This document shows, piece after piece, positions 34,766 to 44,331 of a stretch of DNA of 64,000 nucleotides. Made by a program: the position numbers and the translations under genes. Under the pieces are notes generated by a model. It made no database searches. It saw only the letters and a list, made by a program, of their open reading frames with translations, and had not been told where the DNA came from. Source of the DNA: Burkholderia diffusa. Its GTDB lineage: Bacteria > Pseudomonadota > Gammaproteobacteria > Burkholderiales > Burkholderiaceae. Position 1 is the first letter of the stretch; every line of letters starts with the position of its first letter. The DNA is taken from NCBI RefSeq assembly GCF_902499115.1, contig NZ_CABVPN010000031.1:1-64000 (forward strand), read 5' to 3'.

Positions 34766-34990
34766 GACATTCTCCTGACCACTCTTGAATGGCGACGTTT
34801 CGCCGGTCGACCATGAATAAGCAAACATCGCGCCAACGCTGGAGTTTGCCTATATCTACGCTTAAACGGTCAGAAGTGTCCGCGCCAAAGACAGCGTGTT
34901 GCCCACCGCGACAACTGCAGGTTGACCGGTATGCCATTCATGCGAGACCGCCGACACCAGCCACGCGGCGCGGCGGTACGACCGTCCGGA

Positions 34991-36541
34991 CTATTCAGCC
35001 CCTGCGCCCTCGATCGAGCGCAAATCGTCCGACGGTCTGGCCTGTCCCTGGTTTCTGGTCGCACGCCATGCGAAGAACAATTGCGCCATCAGCAACACGA
35101 CGCAGGTGCCCATGAATGCAGCGCTGATCGGACGTTCGAAGAACACAAGCGCGTCGCCCCGGGACAGCAGTAGCGATCGCCTAAAATTCTCTTCTACCAT
35201 CGGGCCCAGCACGTACCCGAGCAGAATGGTCGAGACGGGGAACTCGAGCGCCAGCAGCACCGCGCCTATCAGGCCGAATACCAATACCTCGCCCACCTCG
35301 AACAGACTGTTGTTCGTGCTGTAGACCCCCACGGCGATAAAGAACAGCGCCGCCGGGTACATGTACCGGTACGGCACCTGAAGCACCTTTACCCAGATGC
35401 CAATCATCGGTACATTCAGGATCAGCAACAGAACGTTGCCGATCCAGAAACTCGCGATCAACCCCCAGAACAGATCGGCATGCTCCGTGATCAACTGCGG
35501 TCCCGGCTGATATCCCTGGATCAACAACGCGCCAAGCAGCAGTGCCATCACCGCATCTCCCGGGATACCGAGGCTCATCGTCGGGATGAAATCGACTTGG
35601 GTCTTCGAATGCGTCGACGCCTCGGGGCTCGCCACACCCTCGATCGCGCCATGTCCGAACCGCTCCGGCGTTTTCGATATCTTGCGTTCGAGCGCGTATG
35701 CGATGAACGTCGTGATCGTCGGGCCGGTGCCGGGAATCGCGCCGAACAGCGTGCCCACGAGCGTGCCGCGCACCATCGGCATGAACGAACGTTTCAGTTC
35801 CGCGCGCGACGGCCGCATGTCGCGCAGACGTACCTTCGCGTTCGTGCCGACGAAGTGCACGCGGTTAACGTTACGGAGAAAATCGGCCACACCGAACAGC
35901 CCCATTGCCAGTGCAACGAGTTCGAGATGGTTGGACAGATCGACCAAACCGAACGTGAATCGTTCGACCCCGGTGTTGACGTCCGTTCCGACGATGCCGA
36001 ACAAGAGGCCGAGCGTCGTCATCGCGATTCCCTTGAGCGCAGAGCCGCGAGCCATCGTCGATCCGGCGATCAATCCGAGCAGCATGATCGAGAAGATCTC
36101 GGCCGGTCCGAATTCGAATGCGACTTTCACCAGCAGCGGAGACGCGACGATCATCACGACGATGCCGATCGATGCGGCGAAAAATGACGAGATCATCGTT
36201 ATGCCGAGCGCCGTGCCGCCCTTTCCCTGCTGCGTCAGCGGATAGCCGTCGATGCAGGTCACAGCGTGCGGAGGGTGAGATGGCAGATTCAGCAGAATCG
36301 CGCCTATTGCGCCACCGTACTGGGATCCGTAAAAGATCCCGGCCAGCATCAGCAATGCCGGCACGGCATGCATCGTGTAGGTCAACGGCAACAGCATTGC
36401 GATCGTCGACAGCGCCCCCATGCCGGGGAGCACGCCGATCAGATTTCCGACCAGCACACCGAAGAACGACCACATCAGATTCTGCGGCAGCATCGCGACC
36501 GAGAAGCCGTACCAGAGATCATGAAGCGTTTGCCAAATCAT
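34991..36541 (-). CDS. Tripartite tricarboxylate transporter permease, TctA family
   Basis: A 516-residue inner-membrane protein, the large subunit of TTT transporters. It has the family motifs NLIGVLPGMGALSTIAMLLPLTY, then GGAIGAILLNLPSHPPHAVTCIDGYP, and in the second half FGAIPGTGPTITTFIAYALE and IPTMSLGIPGDAVMALLLGALL. The start at 36541 overlaps the TctB stop (ATGA). It imports carboxylic acids with a periplasmic TctC receptor, but no tctC gene is next to it. The C-terminal tail is polar and cytoplasmic. Confidence 0.92.
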   Translation of the reverse strand: MIWQTLHDLWYGFSVAMLPQNLMWSFFGVLVGNLIGVLPGMGALSTIAMLLPLTYTMHAVPALLMLAGIFYGSQYGGAIGAILLNLPSHPPHAVTCIDGYPLTQQGKGGTALGITMISSFFAASIGIVVMIVASPLLVKVAFEFGPAEIFSIMLLGLIAGSTMARGSALKGIAMTTLGLLFGIVGTDVNTGVERFTFGLVDLSNHLELVALAMGLFGVADFLRNVNRVHFVGTNAKVRLRDMRPSRAELKRSFMPMVRGTLVGTLFGAIPGTGPTITTFIAYALERKISKTPERFGHGAIEGVASPEASTHSKTQVDFIPTMSLGIPGDAVMALLLGALLIQGYQPGPQLITEHADLFWGLIASFWIGNVLLLILNVPMIGIWVKVLQVPYRYMYPAALFFIAVGVYSTNNSLFEVGEVLVFGLIGAVLLALEFPVSTILLGYVLGPMVEENFRRSLLLSRGDALVFFERPISAAFMGTCVVLLMAQLFFAWRATRNQGQARPSDDLRSIEGAGAE

Positions 36542-37005
36542 GCGCCACCCCACGTGAATAGCGGAAGTTGGACCTTCAGCGCCCATCCGAATACGACGAC
36601 GCCGACGACGACCATCGCAAGTGCAAGCACGGTCGCGGAACGCCACGAATTGTTCCGGTCACCGAGTGCCGATATGAAGACGGTCGCGAAAGTCGCGGCA
36701 ATCAGCCCCAAATATGCCGCGAATACAACGAACGCGACGAGGCCTGCGCAAATGAGCATCCATGCTTTCCACTCTGGCCTGTGCCCGCTGCGCCGCTCAT
36801 CGGGACCGGCCTTCACCCCCTTGATACCGATCGCAATGCCGGTCAGCGCAAGAACCACGCCGAGCACCAGCGGAAAATAACCGGGCCCCATGCGGGTCAA
36901 TGTCCCGACGCTATAGGAAACGGAATGGACGGCGACCCATAGCCCGATACCCGTCATCAGCAAGCCACCCCAAACGTCCTTGTTCAAGCCGCGTGCGTGC
37001 GCCAT
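36538..37005 (-). CDS. Tripartite tricarboxylate transporter small subunit, TctB family
   Basis: A 155-residue membrane protein with four hydrophobic segments (WGGLLMTGIGLWVAV, FPLVLGVVLALTGIAIGI, MLICAGLVAFVVFAAYLGL, LALAMVVVGVVVFGWAL) and the typical RMGPGYFP between the first two. It is the partner of TctA, encoded next with overlapping stop and start. AGGGAGG just before the ATG at 37005 fixes the start. Confidence 0.88.
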   Translation of the reverse strand: MAHARGLNKDVWGGLLMTGIGLWVAVHSVSYSVGTLTRMGPGYFPLVLGVVLALTGIAIGIKGVKAGPDERRSGHRPEWKAWMLICAGLVAFVVFAAYLGLIAATFATVFISALGDRNNSWRSATVLALAMVVVGVVVFGWALKVQLPLFTWGGA

Positions 37006-37224
37006 GCCGCCTCCCTGTGTGCCTCGTGACGGATTCGGTGAACTTCTCCGTATCGAGCCGGCTGCCGTTCGCACGCGCGGGCTGCATCCACGACGCATGA
37101 ACGGTGAAATGAAGATGTCGATGTCATGTCTCCTCCATCGGACTTATATGAATGGTTCCGAGGCTCGGTCGCAGTCACGCAAATCACGCGCCACCTTGCC
37201 AATGACACGGACTGCCGGTAGGGA

Positions 37225-38454
37225 TCACACGATGCCATCCTCCTTCAGCTGTCGAACGGTGTCGCTTTCGATGTCGAGCCACGCACGCAGCACGTCCTGG
37301 CTATCCTCGCCAAGGCGAGGTGGCGGCTTGCGAAACGTATGTGCGTTTCCGTCGACATGGATGCCCAGTCCGACCTGCGGAATCTGCGCTTCACCGCGTG
37401 GGACCACATAAAAGAATCCGCGGCGCCGCAGTTCGGGATCGGCTGCCACTTCGTCGATCCGATTGATCGGACCGGCCGGGATACGGGCTTCGCGGAAGAT
37501 GCCGAGCCAGTGATCGCGACGCTTCGTGCCGATGATGGACTGAATCTTCTCGACGATCTCGTCACGCAAACGACGGCGGTCGCTGTTGCTCGCGTAGCAG
37601 GCAGCCTGTCCGAATTCCGGCTCGCCTACCGCGCGCCAGAATCGCTTCCAGATGCCATCATTGCCCAGACCGATCGTGAGCGGCGCGTCGGCAGCCTGAA
37701 AAACCTGGTAGACGGCGATGACGCTGTCTCGCCCCCCCAAACGGCGAGGCGCCTCGCCGGAACCGAGATAGGGAACAATTCGCGGCGTCATGAAACGAGT
37801 CATGCTCTCGATCATCGAGACATCAATACAATGTCCGTGTCCGGTACGATTGCGATCGACGAGCGCTGCGAGCACCGCGAGCGCCGCATCGCTGCCGGCA
37901 AGCAGGTCGGCGGCCGGCGTACCGATTTTTTGCGGACCGCTTTCCGCCTCGCCGGTCAGATCCATCACGCCGCTATAACCTTCGGCGATCAGGTCGTAGC
38001 ACGGCATGTCGCTGCGTTCGCCATCAAGACCGAAACCCGATACCGAAGCATGGATAAGCCGCGGGTTGACCTGTCGGAGACTCGCGTAGTCGATACCCAG
38101 CTTGCGTTGAATTGGCGAAGTCCTGTTGACAACCACGACATCGGCGCTTGCAACCATCCGTTTGAGCAACTCGAGTCCCTGGGGTTTGCTGTAATCGAGC
38201 GTTAGGCTGTGCTTGTTGCGGTTCACGCTGAGATACCAAAGCGACTCGCCATCAAGAAACGGGGGGCCCCAAGCGCGCACGTCGTCACCTTGGCCAGGCG
38301 GCTCAATCTTGACGACCGTCGCACCGAAATCCGCGAGCAGCAGCGTGGCGTACGGTCCCGCAACGGACGAAGTGAGGTCCAGCACGCGCACCCCGTCGAG
38401 TAGTTTCAAAGGGGTTTTCTCGCAGAGAGTGGGCAATGGGTCGAATGCGTTCAT
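37225..38454 (-). CDS. CaiB/BaiF CoA-transferase family protein
   Basis: A 409-residue class III CoA-transferase. It has LLDGVRVLDLTSSVAGPYATLLLADFGATVVKIEPP, the strand NRNKHSLTLDYSKPQG and the active-site region QKIGTPAADLLAGSDAAL with the expected Asp. Unlike the 30-kb copy it lacks the racemase HDxNY motif, so moving CoA between acids is its likely job, for example activating the substrate without ATP. The ATG at 38454 is chosen by family alignment and has no strong ribosome site. It is upstream of tctBA on the same strand. Confidence 0.86.
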   Translation of the reverse strand: MNAFDPLPTLCEKTPLKLLDGVRVLDLTSSVAGPYATLLLADFGATVVKIEPPGQGDDVRAWGPPFLDGESLWYLSVNRNKHSLTLDYSKPQGLELLKRMVASADVVVVNRTSPIQRKLGIDYASLRQVNPRLIHASVSGFGLDGERSDMPCYDLIAEGYSGVMDLTGEAESGPQKIGTPAADLLAGSDAALAVLAALVDRNRTGHGHCIDVSMIESMTRFMTPRIVPYLGSGEAPRRLGGRDSVIAVYQVFQAADAPLTIGLGNDGIWKRFWRAVGEPEFGQAACYASNSDRRRLRDEIVEKIQSIIGTKRRDHWLGIFREARIPAGPINRIDEVAADPELRRRGFFYVVPRGEAQIPQVGLGIHVDGNAHTFRKPPPRLGEDSQDVLRAWLDIESDTVRQLKEDGIV

Positions 38455-39193
38455 GTTTTTCGTCAGGAAAATTGGTAGCAGCAGCATTCGCACGGCAAGT
38501 CCCGTGCCATACGGCCGCTGATCGTCTTCCCAAACCCGTTTGCAAGATAACCGCCCCGTGCGGCTAGCAAGCGCCCCCCCCGACTCGCATGTGTGTCGTC
38601 GGCATGGTCAGCATGTCGACGAAGCGTATAAACATGTCGTCGAGGCAGACACGCCGCCGATGCTCCCTGAAAATCTCGTTGAGTCGCGACGTCGACAACG
38701 GCATTACGCGATCTTTATGATCGAATGAAACGCGTTCTACCGTGCAGATGGTTCGCAACACCTAAAATGCGTCGGAGAAATGGAGTTTCGCCGTCGGCAT
38801 GGGTGCGATGGCGAATAGCGGGAAATACACGCCAATTCATGCGGCGGCGGGCATCGTTGGCTTCGCGGATTAACGATCAGTGAAAGGGGCGCGGAAACGC
38901 TTCTTTTGCATTGCGAATCCGCCAACTGCCGGCTCAAGGGTATCCGTCTGCAGCGAAATGTGGCACCGATCCGGTCGTGCGATCTTGCCGTGCACATGGT
39001 TCAGACGCGCGCTCGCTGCGAAACGGTTTCGACCGTGCATAGCTTTGCACGCAGCCGAAGCGGACCACATCACCACAAACATGCGTGGCATGGAATCTGC
39101 ATCGCCGAACGCCCCTCCAGCGCTTGGCGTGCCGGTCGCGGATTCGCGAAGCCGTCGAGTGTAGAGATATGTGACATTCAACTAAAACCCGCC
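38455..39193. other. 739-bp gene-poor region between divergent genes
   Basis: No gene can be supported. A 65-codon minus-strand frame at 38564-38761 (FDHKDRVMPLSTSRLNEIF) has no ribosome site and no recognised relatives. The region separates the minus-strand operon from the plus-strand CMD-family gene and should carry promoters for both. Confidence 0.4.
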
Positions 39194-39541
39194 ATGAACA
39201 CATTCGATCGCAAACCGTCGTCTCAACGCCTTGTTGAAGCCAATCCCGACGCCATGTCGCACTACAGAAAGATGCGTGGCCAACTGTTTCCGCCCGTGGA
39301 TGTCGACGAAACAACCTGCGAAATCATGCTCGCGATGCAATTGGCGGTATTGGGCCGCGAGATCCCTTTCAAGGTTCATGCATTGCGCGCGTTGTCGCGC
39401 GGCGTGACCAAGGCGCAGCTCGAAGGTTTGCTGCTGTGCGGAATGGGGGTGTCGCTGGTTGCGTTCGAAGCGGCCCAGGCCCTGATCTGGCTGGATGAGG
39501 CCTGCGCCGAAACTGATACTCCCCAACCCGCCCAGACCTGA
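39194..39541 (+). CDS. Carboxymuconolactone decarboxylase family protein
   Basis: A 115-residue all-helical protein. It resembles the CMD/AhpD fold: a helix with IMLAMQLAVLGREIPFKVHALRALSRGVTKAQLEGLLLCGMGVSLVAFEAAQALIWL-like pattern (conserved His in KVHAL and the helix after GVT). The CxxC of peroxidase-type AhpD is absent. Its role is unknown; family members decarboxylate muconolactones or act in antioxidant defence. It is alone, convergent with the LysR gene about 390 bp away. Confidence 0.7.
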   Translation: MNTFDRKPSSQRLVEANPDAMSHYRKMRGQLFPPVDVDETTCEIMLAMQLAVLGREIPFKVHALRALSRGVTKAQLEGLLLCGMGVSLVAFEAAQALIWLDEACAETDTPQPAQT

Positions 39542-39934
39542 CGAACGCGCGATCCCTTCTCGGTACGAGCTGCTCATATGCCATCGGGGTCGGCCGCAGA
39601 ACAGCCGCGGCGGCTTCCGTGAGCGCGCCCGCTATGAAGCGGCCGGCCATGCCGAATAGACTTCCGGCGACGTAGCACGCACGGATGGTGTGAAATGGTC
39701 GTTGCGGTGCCGCCAGATCGCGTGCGCGTGAACAGGCTCCCTATCTGCCGAATGCTTTCTGCCTCTTCGAGATTCATGATCAGGTCCGACAACGACTCGG
39801 CAATCTCAGCGCCGATCGTACTCCCCACCAGATCGCGATACTTGTTTTCGATATCGGCATGGGCCCCGTCGCGCCGGTATGGACAAGCGTCAGCGACTCG
39901 GAGCCAAGAGTCATGTGTTCGTCACCGGCACCGC
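39542..39934. other. Region between convergent genes with a possible decayed reading frame
   Basis: 393 bp without an intact gene. On the minus strand a start MTLGSESLTLVHTGATGPMP (ATG near 39914) goes out of frame. A neighbouring frame continues DIENKYRDLVGSTIGAEIAE and SLSDLIMNLEEAESIRQIG, which looks protein-like. This may be the frameshifted remains of a small gene downstream of the LysR gene. Family not recognised. Confidence 0.25.
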
Positions 39935-40843
39935 TTACAATCCAAGCGGTTGAAGTTCGCGGACAAGATCGATCAATAAGCGCAGGCCTGTCGGCATCTG
40001 ACGTCTGCTCGAATAGTAAATGTAGAAACCCGGTTCTGAAGGCGCCCAGTCGTTCAGCACGAGACGCAGCCGCCCCTCCCTGACATACGTCGCGACGAAC
40101 GGTTCGGGAAAGTACATCAGCCCCGCTCCGCCGAGTACTGCGACGAGTCCGGTTTCAGCATGATCGACCGTCAACGACGACGGTACCGCCACTTCGAGCC
40201 TCTCATCGCCGCGTTTGAATTCCCATCGGTAAATTCGATCGTCACCAAGGCGATTGCTAATGCAACGATGCTCTAGCAGATCATTGGGGTGATTGGGGAT
40301 ACCGAAGCGGCCAAGATAATCGGGCGCCCCTGCAACGACCCAACGTATATTGGCCGAAAGGCGCTGCGCGATCATGTCCTCCGGCACCGTTCCGCCGTAG
40401 CGAATACCCGCGTCAAAGCCCCCCTCCGTCACGTCGACCAAACGATTGCTCGCGACGATATCCAGTTCCACGTCAGGATAGCGCTCGACAAATGTCGGCA
40501 GGACCGGTGCTAACAGCAACGTCGAAGCCTCGACGGCCGCATTGACCCGAATGCGGCCTGTAGGCGCATCTCGGAAGCGATTCAGGGTCTCCAGAGCCGT
40601 GTCGATCGCCTCGAATGGCATACCGATCGACGCTGCCAACGCATCTCCCGCAGCGGTTAGCGTGACGCTCTTCGTCGTACGGTTTAGTAGACGGACGCCC
40701 AGTCTAGCTTCGAGCCCCTTCAATGCATGGCTCAGTGTCGAGGCGCTTACTCCGAGCTCTATCGCCGCACGACTAAAGCTCCTTTGTCGAGCAATAGCCA
40801 GGAAATAGATCAGATCAGCCATATCAGATCGATTTATTTGCAT
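39935..40843 (-). CDS. LysR-family transcriptional regulator
   Basis: A 302-residue LTTR. The N-terminal winged helix-turn-helix reads FLAIARQRSFSRAAIELGVSASTLSHALKGLEARLGVRLLNRTTKSVTLTAAG. The effector domain has RIRVNAAVEASTLLLAPVLPTFVERYPDVELDIV, as in the CrgA/DmlR-like group. It ends with the family's RRQMPTGLRLLIDLVREL. The target is uncertain: nothing lies directly divergent to it, and the CMD-family gene is convergent. Confidence 0.9.
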   Translation of the reverse strand: MQINRSDMADLIYFLAIARQRSFSRAAIELGVSASTLSHALKGLEARLGVRLLNRTTKSVTLTAAGDALAASIGMPFEAIDTALETLNRFRDAPTGRIRVNAAVEASTLLLAPVLPTFVERYPDVELDIVASNRLVDVTEGGFDAGIRYGGTVPEDMIAQRLSANIRWVVAGAPDYLGRFGIPNHPNDLLEHRCISNRLGDDRIYRWEFKRGDERLEVAVPSSLTVDHAETGLVAVLGGAGLMYFPEPFVATYVREGRLRLVLNDWAPSEPGFYIYYSSRRQMPTGLRLLIDLVRELQPLGL

Positions 40844-41159
40844 GTCAAGAATTCCCGGTTAAAGATCTCTCTGATTTCGCGAGCATTTCGCTCAATGAAC
40901 TGCATCACGCAAGAACCCCATCGATCTCGCCCTACTGTCGCTTGCCGCAGCGTAGCCTAGGCTCGCCTAGTCTCGTAGTTTACGCGGCGAGTTCTGGTGG
41001 CGCTGCCGATAAATCGCGCGTTAGCGGTACTGCTGTCACGGTTCACGGAAACGTCGAACGCCAACAGTCGGATCCTAAATGACTCCAGCCGTGTCATCGA
41101 AGCGTTGAGGACCGAGACACCATCTGGAATGCAAGTGGCGTTCGACGACGAGGTGCCGC
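40844..41159. other. 316-bp intergenic region upstream of the LysR gene
   Basis: Holds the LysR promoter side and the 3' flank of a TetR gene. A short direct echo GCCTAGGCTCGCCTAGTCTCG is near 40955-40976. No gene supported. Confidence 0.35.
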
Positions 41160-41861
41160 CTAAGCGGCTGGTGCACGCGCGTCAGAGGTTGCGCCAGCGC
41201 GAATCCCGGCGGAAATGAAAGTCACCAGATGCTCGGCCTTGCGCTTCAGGGCGCCGGCCTTGATCTTGCCGCCCGAGATACGCTCGATGCGACTGTCGAA
41301 CGCGCTCATCACCAACGCGCCCACCGCGAACAAGTAGGCCCAGTGCGCATAGTTGGCGCTATGGCCTGGCAGCGTTCTCCTGATTTCCTTGATGAATTCC
41401 GCCGCAAACGGATCGAAATATTGAGCAACGATGCCGCGCTCGGCCTCGCGTGGATCGGAAGCTTCGCGCGCAACGAGTTTGGCATACGCAAGTCCGGACT
41501 CGGTATTCTGGATTTGCATCACCGGGAGCACGAAGGCTCGCACGATATGCTCAAGCGGGTCTTCACCTTCGGCGACTGGTTCACGAAGCAAAGCCAACCG
41601 GGTGTCGAGCACCGTCTTGCGGCGCTCGAACAGGGCGCGGTACAGGCCCATCTTCGTCTCGAAGTGATACACGATCAGCGGCAGCCCAACCTCTGCCGCC
41701 GACGCAATATCCCGCATCGAAACGCCATCGAAACCGCCTTCGGCGAACAGCCGCTCTGCCACGTCGAGCACCCGCTCGCGCTTGCTCGTCTCGACCGCCT
41801 GTTGCGCTCCCTTCCCGCGCCGGACGCCGGTCGCCCGTCCCGTGACTTCCTTCGATTGCAT
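41160..41861 (-). CDS. TetR-family transcriptional regulator
   Basis: A 233-residue repressor. The HTH reads RVLDVAERLFAEGGFDGVSMRDIASAAEVGLPLIVYHFETKMGLYRALF. The C-terminal ligand domain is of the type with FAVGALVMSAFDSRIERISGG. GGAG five bases before the ATG at 41861 fixes the start; several upstream in-frame starts run into the intergenic operator. It is divergent from the cyclase-fumarylacetoacetase pair and very likely represses it through the palindrome at 41945-41964. Confidence 0.9.
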   Translation of the reverse strand: MQSKEVTGRATGVRRGKGAQQAVETSKRERVLDVAERLFAEGGFDGVSMRDIASAAEVGLPLIVYHFETKMGLYRALFERRKTVLDTRLALLREPVAEGEDPLEHIVRAFVLPVMQIQNTESGLAYAKLVAREASDPREAERGIVAQYFDPFAAEFIKEIRRTLPGHSANYAHWAYLFAVGALVMSAFDSRIERISGGKIKAGALKRKAEHLVTFISAGIRAGATSDARAPAA

Positions 41862-41944
41862 GGTGTCTCCGCTGTCCTGTGACTCGATTACCGCGAATGC
41901 CATTCCGTTCATTACGCGCCGCCAGTTTACACCAACACAATACT

Positions 41945-41964
41945 GACTGTACGATCGTACAGTC
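41945..41964. promoter_or_regulatory. Perfect 20-bp palindrome, TetR operator candidate
   Basis: GACTGTACGA and its exact reverse complement TCGTACAGTC stand back to back in the 167-bp divergent gap between the TetR gene and the cyclase gene, 65 bp before the cyclase ATG. Length and position are typical of TetR-family operators controlling both directions. Confidence 0.8.
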
Positions 41965-42028
41965 TGCATAACATGAACGGTGCTATGCGGCGTAGGTGGC
42001 AAGTCCCCCAAACCAGGAGCAACCGCAC

Positions 42029-42856
42029 ATGACACGACGCTTCGTCGATCTTTCGATCTATCTGGAAAACGACGTCATTTCCGATCCACCGGGTTACGGC
42101 CCCAAGATTCAGTATCTGACGCACCGGAATACGGCCAAAGCCGTTACGGCCTTCTTTCCCGGCCTACAGGAAACCGACCTGCCTGACAACGAAGGCTGGG
42201 CCATCGAACACATTCAGTTGAGCACACACAACGGTACTCATCTGGATGCGCCGTACCACTTCCACAGCACGATGAACGATTCGAAGGGCGAGCGGGAGCG
42301 TTCGACAACCATCGACGAAGTCCCGCTCGACTGGTGCTTCCAACCCGGCGTGAAGCTTGATTTCACCGGCTTCGACGATGGCTACGTCGTGACCGCTACT
42401 GACGTCGAATTCGAGCTTGCGCGCATCGGCCACGATCTCAAGCCGCTTGATATCGTCGTCATCAACACGCGTGCAGGCAAGCGCTATGGACAACCCGACT
42501 ATGTTTCCTCGGGTTGCGGCATGGGCTTCGACGCAACCATGTACCTGCTCGAGCGAGGGGTTCGCCTGACTGGCACCGACGCGTGGAGTTGGGACGCACC
42601 ATTCGTACATACCGCAAAAAAATATTCCGAAACGCGTGATGCATCGCTGATCTGGGAAGGACACAAGGCCGGCCGCAAGATCGGCTATTGCCATCTGGAA
42701 AAACTCCACAATCTCGAGGTGCTGCCACCTCACGGCTTCTTCATCTCGTGCTTCCCGCACAAAATCCGGGGTGCCTCCGCTGGCTGGACTCGCGCAGTCG
42801 CGATCTTCGACGACGCCCTCAATGCAACAGCTTGCGACCTGCATCGAACCGTATAG
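42029..42856 (+). CDS. Cyclase family protein (kynurenine formamidase-like metal hydrolase)
   Basis: A 275-residue protein with the metal-binding motif THNGTHLDAPYHFH (HxGTHxDAPxHF) of the cyclase/KynB family. It also has DWCFQPGVKLDF, IVVINTRAGKRYGQ and LTGTDAWSWDAPFVH. Such enzymes hydrolyse amides, esters or isatin-type rings. Next comes a fumarylacetoacetase gene 13 bp later, so both probably serve one ring-degradation pathway under TetR control. The substrate is unknown. AGGAG nine bases before the ATG. Confidence 0.85.
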   Translation: MTRRFVDLSIYLENDVISDPPGYGPKIQYLTHRNTAKAVTAFFPGLQETDLPDNEGWAIEHIQLSTHNGTHLDAPYHFHSTMNDSKGERERSTTIDEVPLDWCFQPGVKLDFTGFDDGYVVTATDVEFELARIGHDLKPLDIVVINTRAGKRYGQPDYVSSGCGMGFDATMYLLERGVRLTGTDAWSWDAPFVHTAKKYSETRDASLIWEGHKAGRKIGYCHLEKLHNLEVLPPHGFFISCFPHKIRGASAGWTRAVAIFDDALNATACDLHRTV

Positions 42857-42869
42857 GCGAGGAGCCTCA

Positions 42870-44192
42870 ATGGAACTGAATCACACACACGACGTCACTC
42901 AACGCAGCTGGCTCGAAGCGGCCAACGTGGCGGGGACCGACTTTCCGTTGCAGAATTTGCCAATCGGCGTGTTTCGCCGCCGAGGCGGCGGCGAGACTTG
43001 GCGCGGCGGGATCGCGATCGGCGACCAGATCGTTGACCTCGCTGCGCTACAGCAGGTGGGCTGCATGGACGGTCTGGCAGTCGAGGCCGCGCGAGCGGCA
43101 ACAGCAACCACGCTGAATGCACTGCTCGATATGGGGCCGGCTGCCTGGCAGGCACTGCGCCACTCACTCTTCGAACTCCTTCGGGCCGGTAGTCCGCATG
43201 AGTCGGGCGTACGGAAGACGCTGGTATCACAAGCGGAAGCCGAGTACGCCGTACCCGTGCGCATCGGCGACTACACCGATTTCTACACCTCTCTCGATCA
43301 TGCGGTGAACTGCAGCCGCCCGCTCGGCATGGCGATCAGCCCGAATTTCGACTGGTTACCCATCGCTTATCATGGCCGCGTGTCGTCGATTGGCGTCAGC
43401 GGTCAGCAGGTCTACCGCCCAATGGGACAATATCGCCCGAATCCGTCCGCCTCTCCCGTTCACGATGCATGTCGCCGGCTCGATTACGAGCTGGAACTGG
43501 GCGCAGTGATCGGGGTCGGCAATCCACGCGGTACTTCAATCCCGCTGCGTGAGGCTCAACGGCACATTTTCGGGCTCTGCCTGCTGAACGATTGGTCCGC
43601 GCGCGACATCCAGTCGTGGGAAATGCAGCCGCTCGGGCCATTCCTCGCGAAAAATTTCGCGACGACGATATCGCCCTGGCTGGTAACCCTCGAAGCATTG
43701 TTGCCTTACCGCACCACGTGGTCACGCGTCGCCGAACGCCCGCAGCCACTCGATTACCTGTCTTCAGGCGACAACAGCACGGCCGGGGCGTTCGACATCC
43801 AGCTCGAGGTGTCGATCCTCAGCGCGCGTCAGCTCACGCAAGGGCTGCAACCGCGTACGTTGACGCGCACCAGTTTCCGGCACCAGTACTGGACGCTGGG
43901 GCAGATGATCGCGCACCACACAATGGGGGGCTGCAACCTCCAGCCGGGTGACCTGCTGGGAAGCGGCACCATCTCCGGCCCGTCATCGGGCGAAGCCGGT
44001 GCGTTGATCGAACTCACGGCAGGCGGCGCGCAACCCGTGGATATCGGCAATGGTGAAAGCCGAACGTTCCTCGACGACGGCGATACCGTCATTTTCCGGG
44101 GCTGGTGCGAACGCGATGGTTTTGCACGAATCGGTTTCGGCACCAACCACGGAACCGTTTTGCAGGTGCCGGCCGCGGAAAGCGCTCATTGA
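42870..44192 (+). CDS. fahA: Fumarylacetoacetase
   Basis: A 440-residue enzyme, the length of true FAH. Features: an N-terminal SH3-like part (QNLPIGVFRRRGGGETWRGG), then YTDFYTSLDHAVNCSRPLG, AYHGRVSSIGVSG, the metal-site residues in RLDYELELGAVIGVGNPRG, NDWSARDIQSWEMQPLGPFLAKNF and the C-terminal GDTVIFRGWCERDG. It cleaves fumarylacetoacetate or a related 3,5-dioxo acid to fumarate and acetoacetate. No hmgA homologue is adjacent; instead it is paired with a cyclase-family gene. AGGAG five bases upstream. Confidence 0.92.
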   Translation: MELNHTHDVTQRSWLEAANVAGTDFPLQNLPIGVFRRRGGGETWRGGIAIGDQIVDLAALQQVGCMDGLAVEAARAATATTLNALLDMGPAAWQALRHSLFELLRAGSPHESGVRKTLVSQAEAEYAVPVRIGDYTDFYTSLDHAVNCSRPLGMAISPNFDWLPIAYHGRVSSIGVSGQQVYRPMGQYRPNPSASPVHDACRRLDYELELGAVIGVGNPRGTSIPLREAQRHIFGLCLLNDWSARDIQSWEMQPLGPFLAKNFATTISPWLVTLEALLPYRTTWSRVAERPQPLDYLSSGDNSTAGAFDIQLEVSILSARQLTQGLQPRTLTRTSFRHQYWTLGQMIAHHTMGGCNLQPGDLLGSGTISGPSSGEAGALIELTAGGAQPVDIGNGESRTFLDDGDTVIFRGWCERDGFARIGFGTNHGTVLQVPAAESAH

Positions 44193-44331
44193 CCGCACGT
44201 CATTTCGCAACCGGCCACTGATTCAATGCGAGGGTCACGTTCGTGGTCCTCGCGCTTTGAAGCACCGATCCCGTGGACTCGCGGTGTCCGCGCATCGTGC
44301 TTGAACACCGCCCCCCAATGCCAGGAAGCAT

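Noticed and set aside
38564..38761. 65-codon minus-strand frame
   Set aside because: No ribosome site, no family and poor codon pattern.
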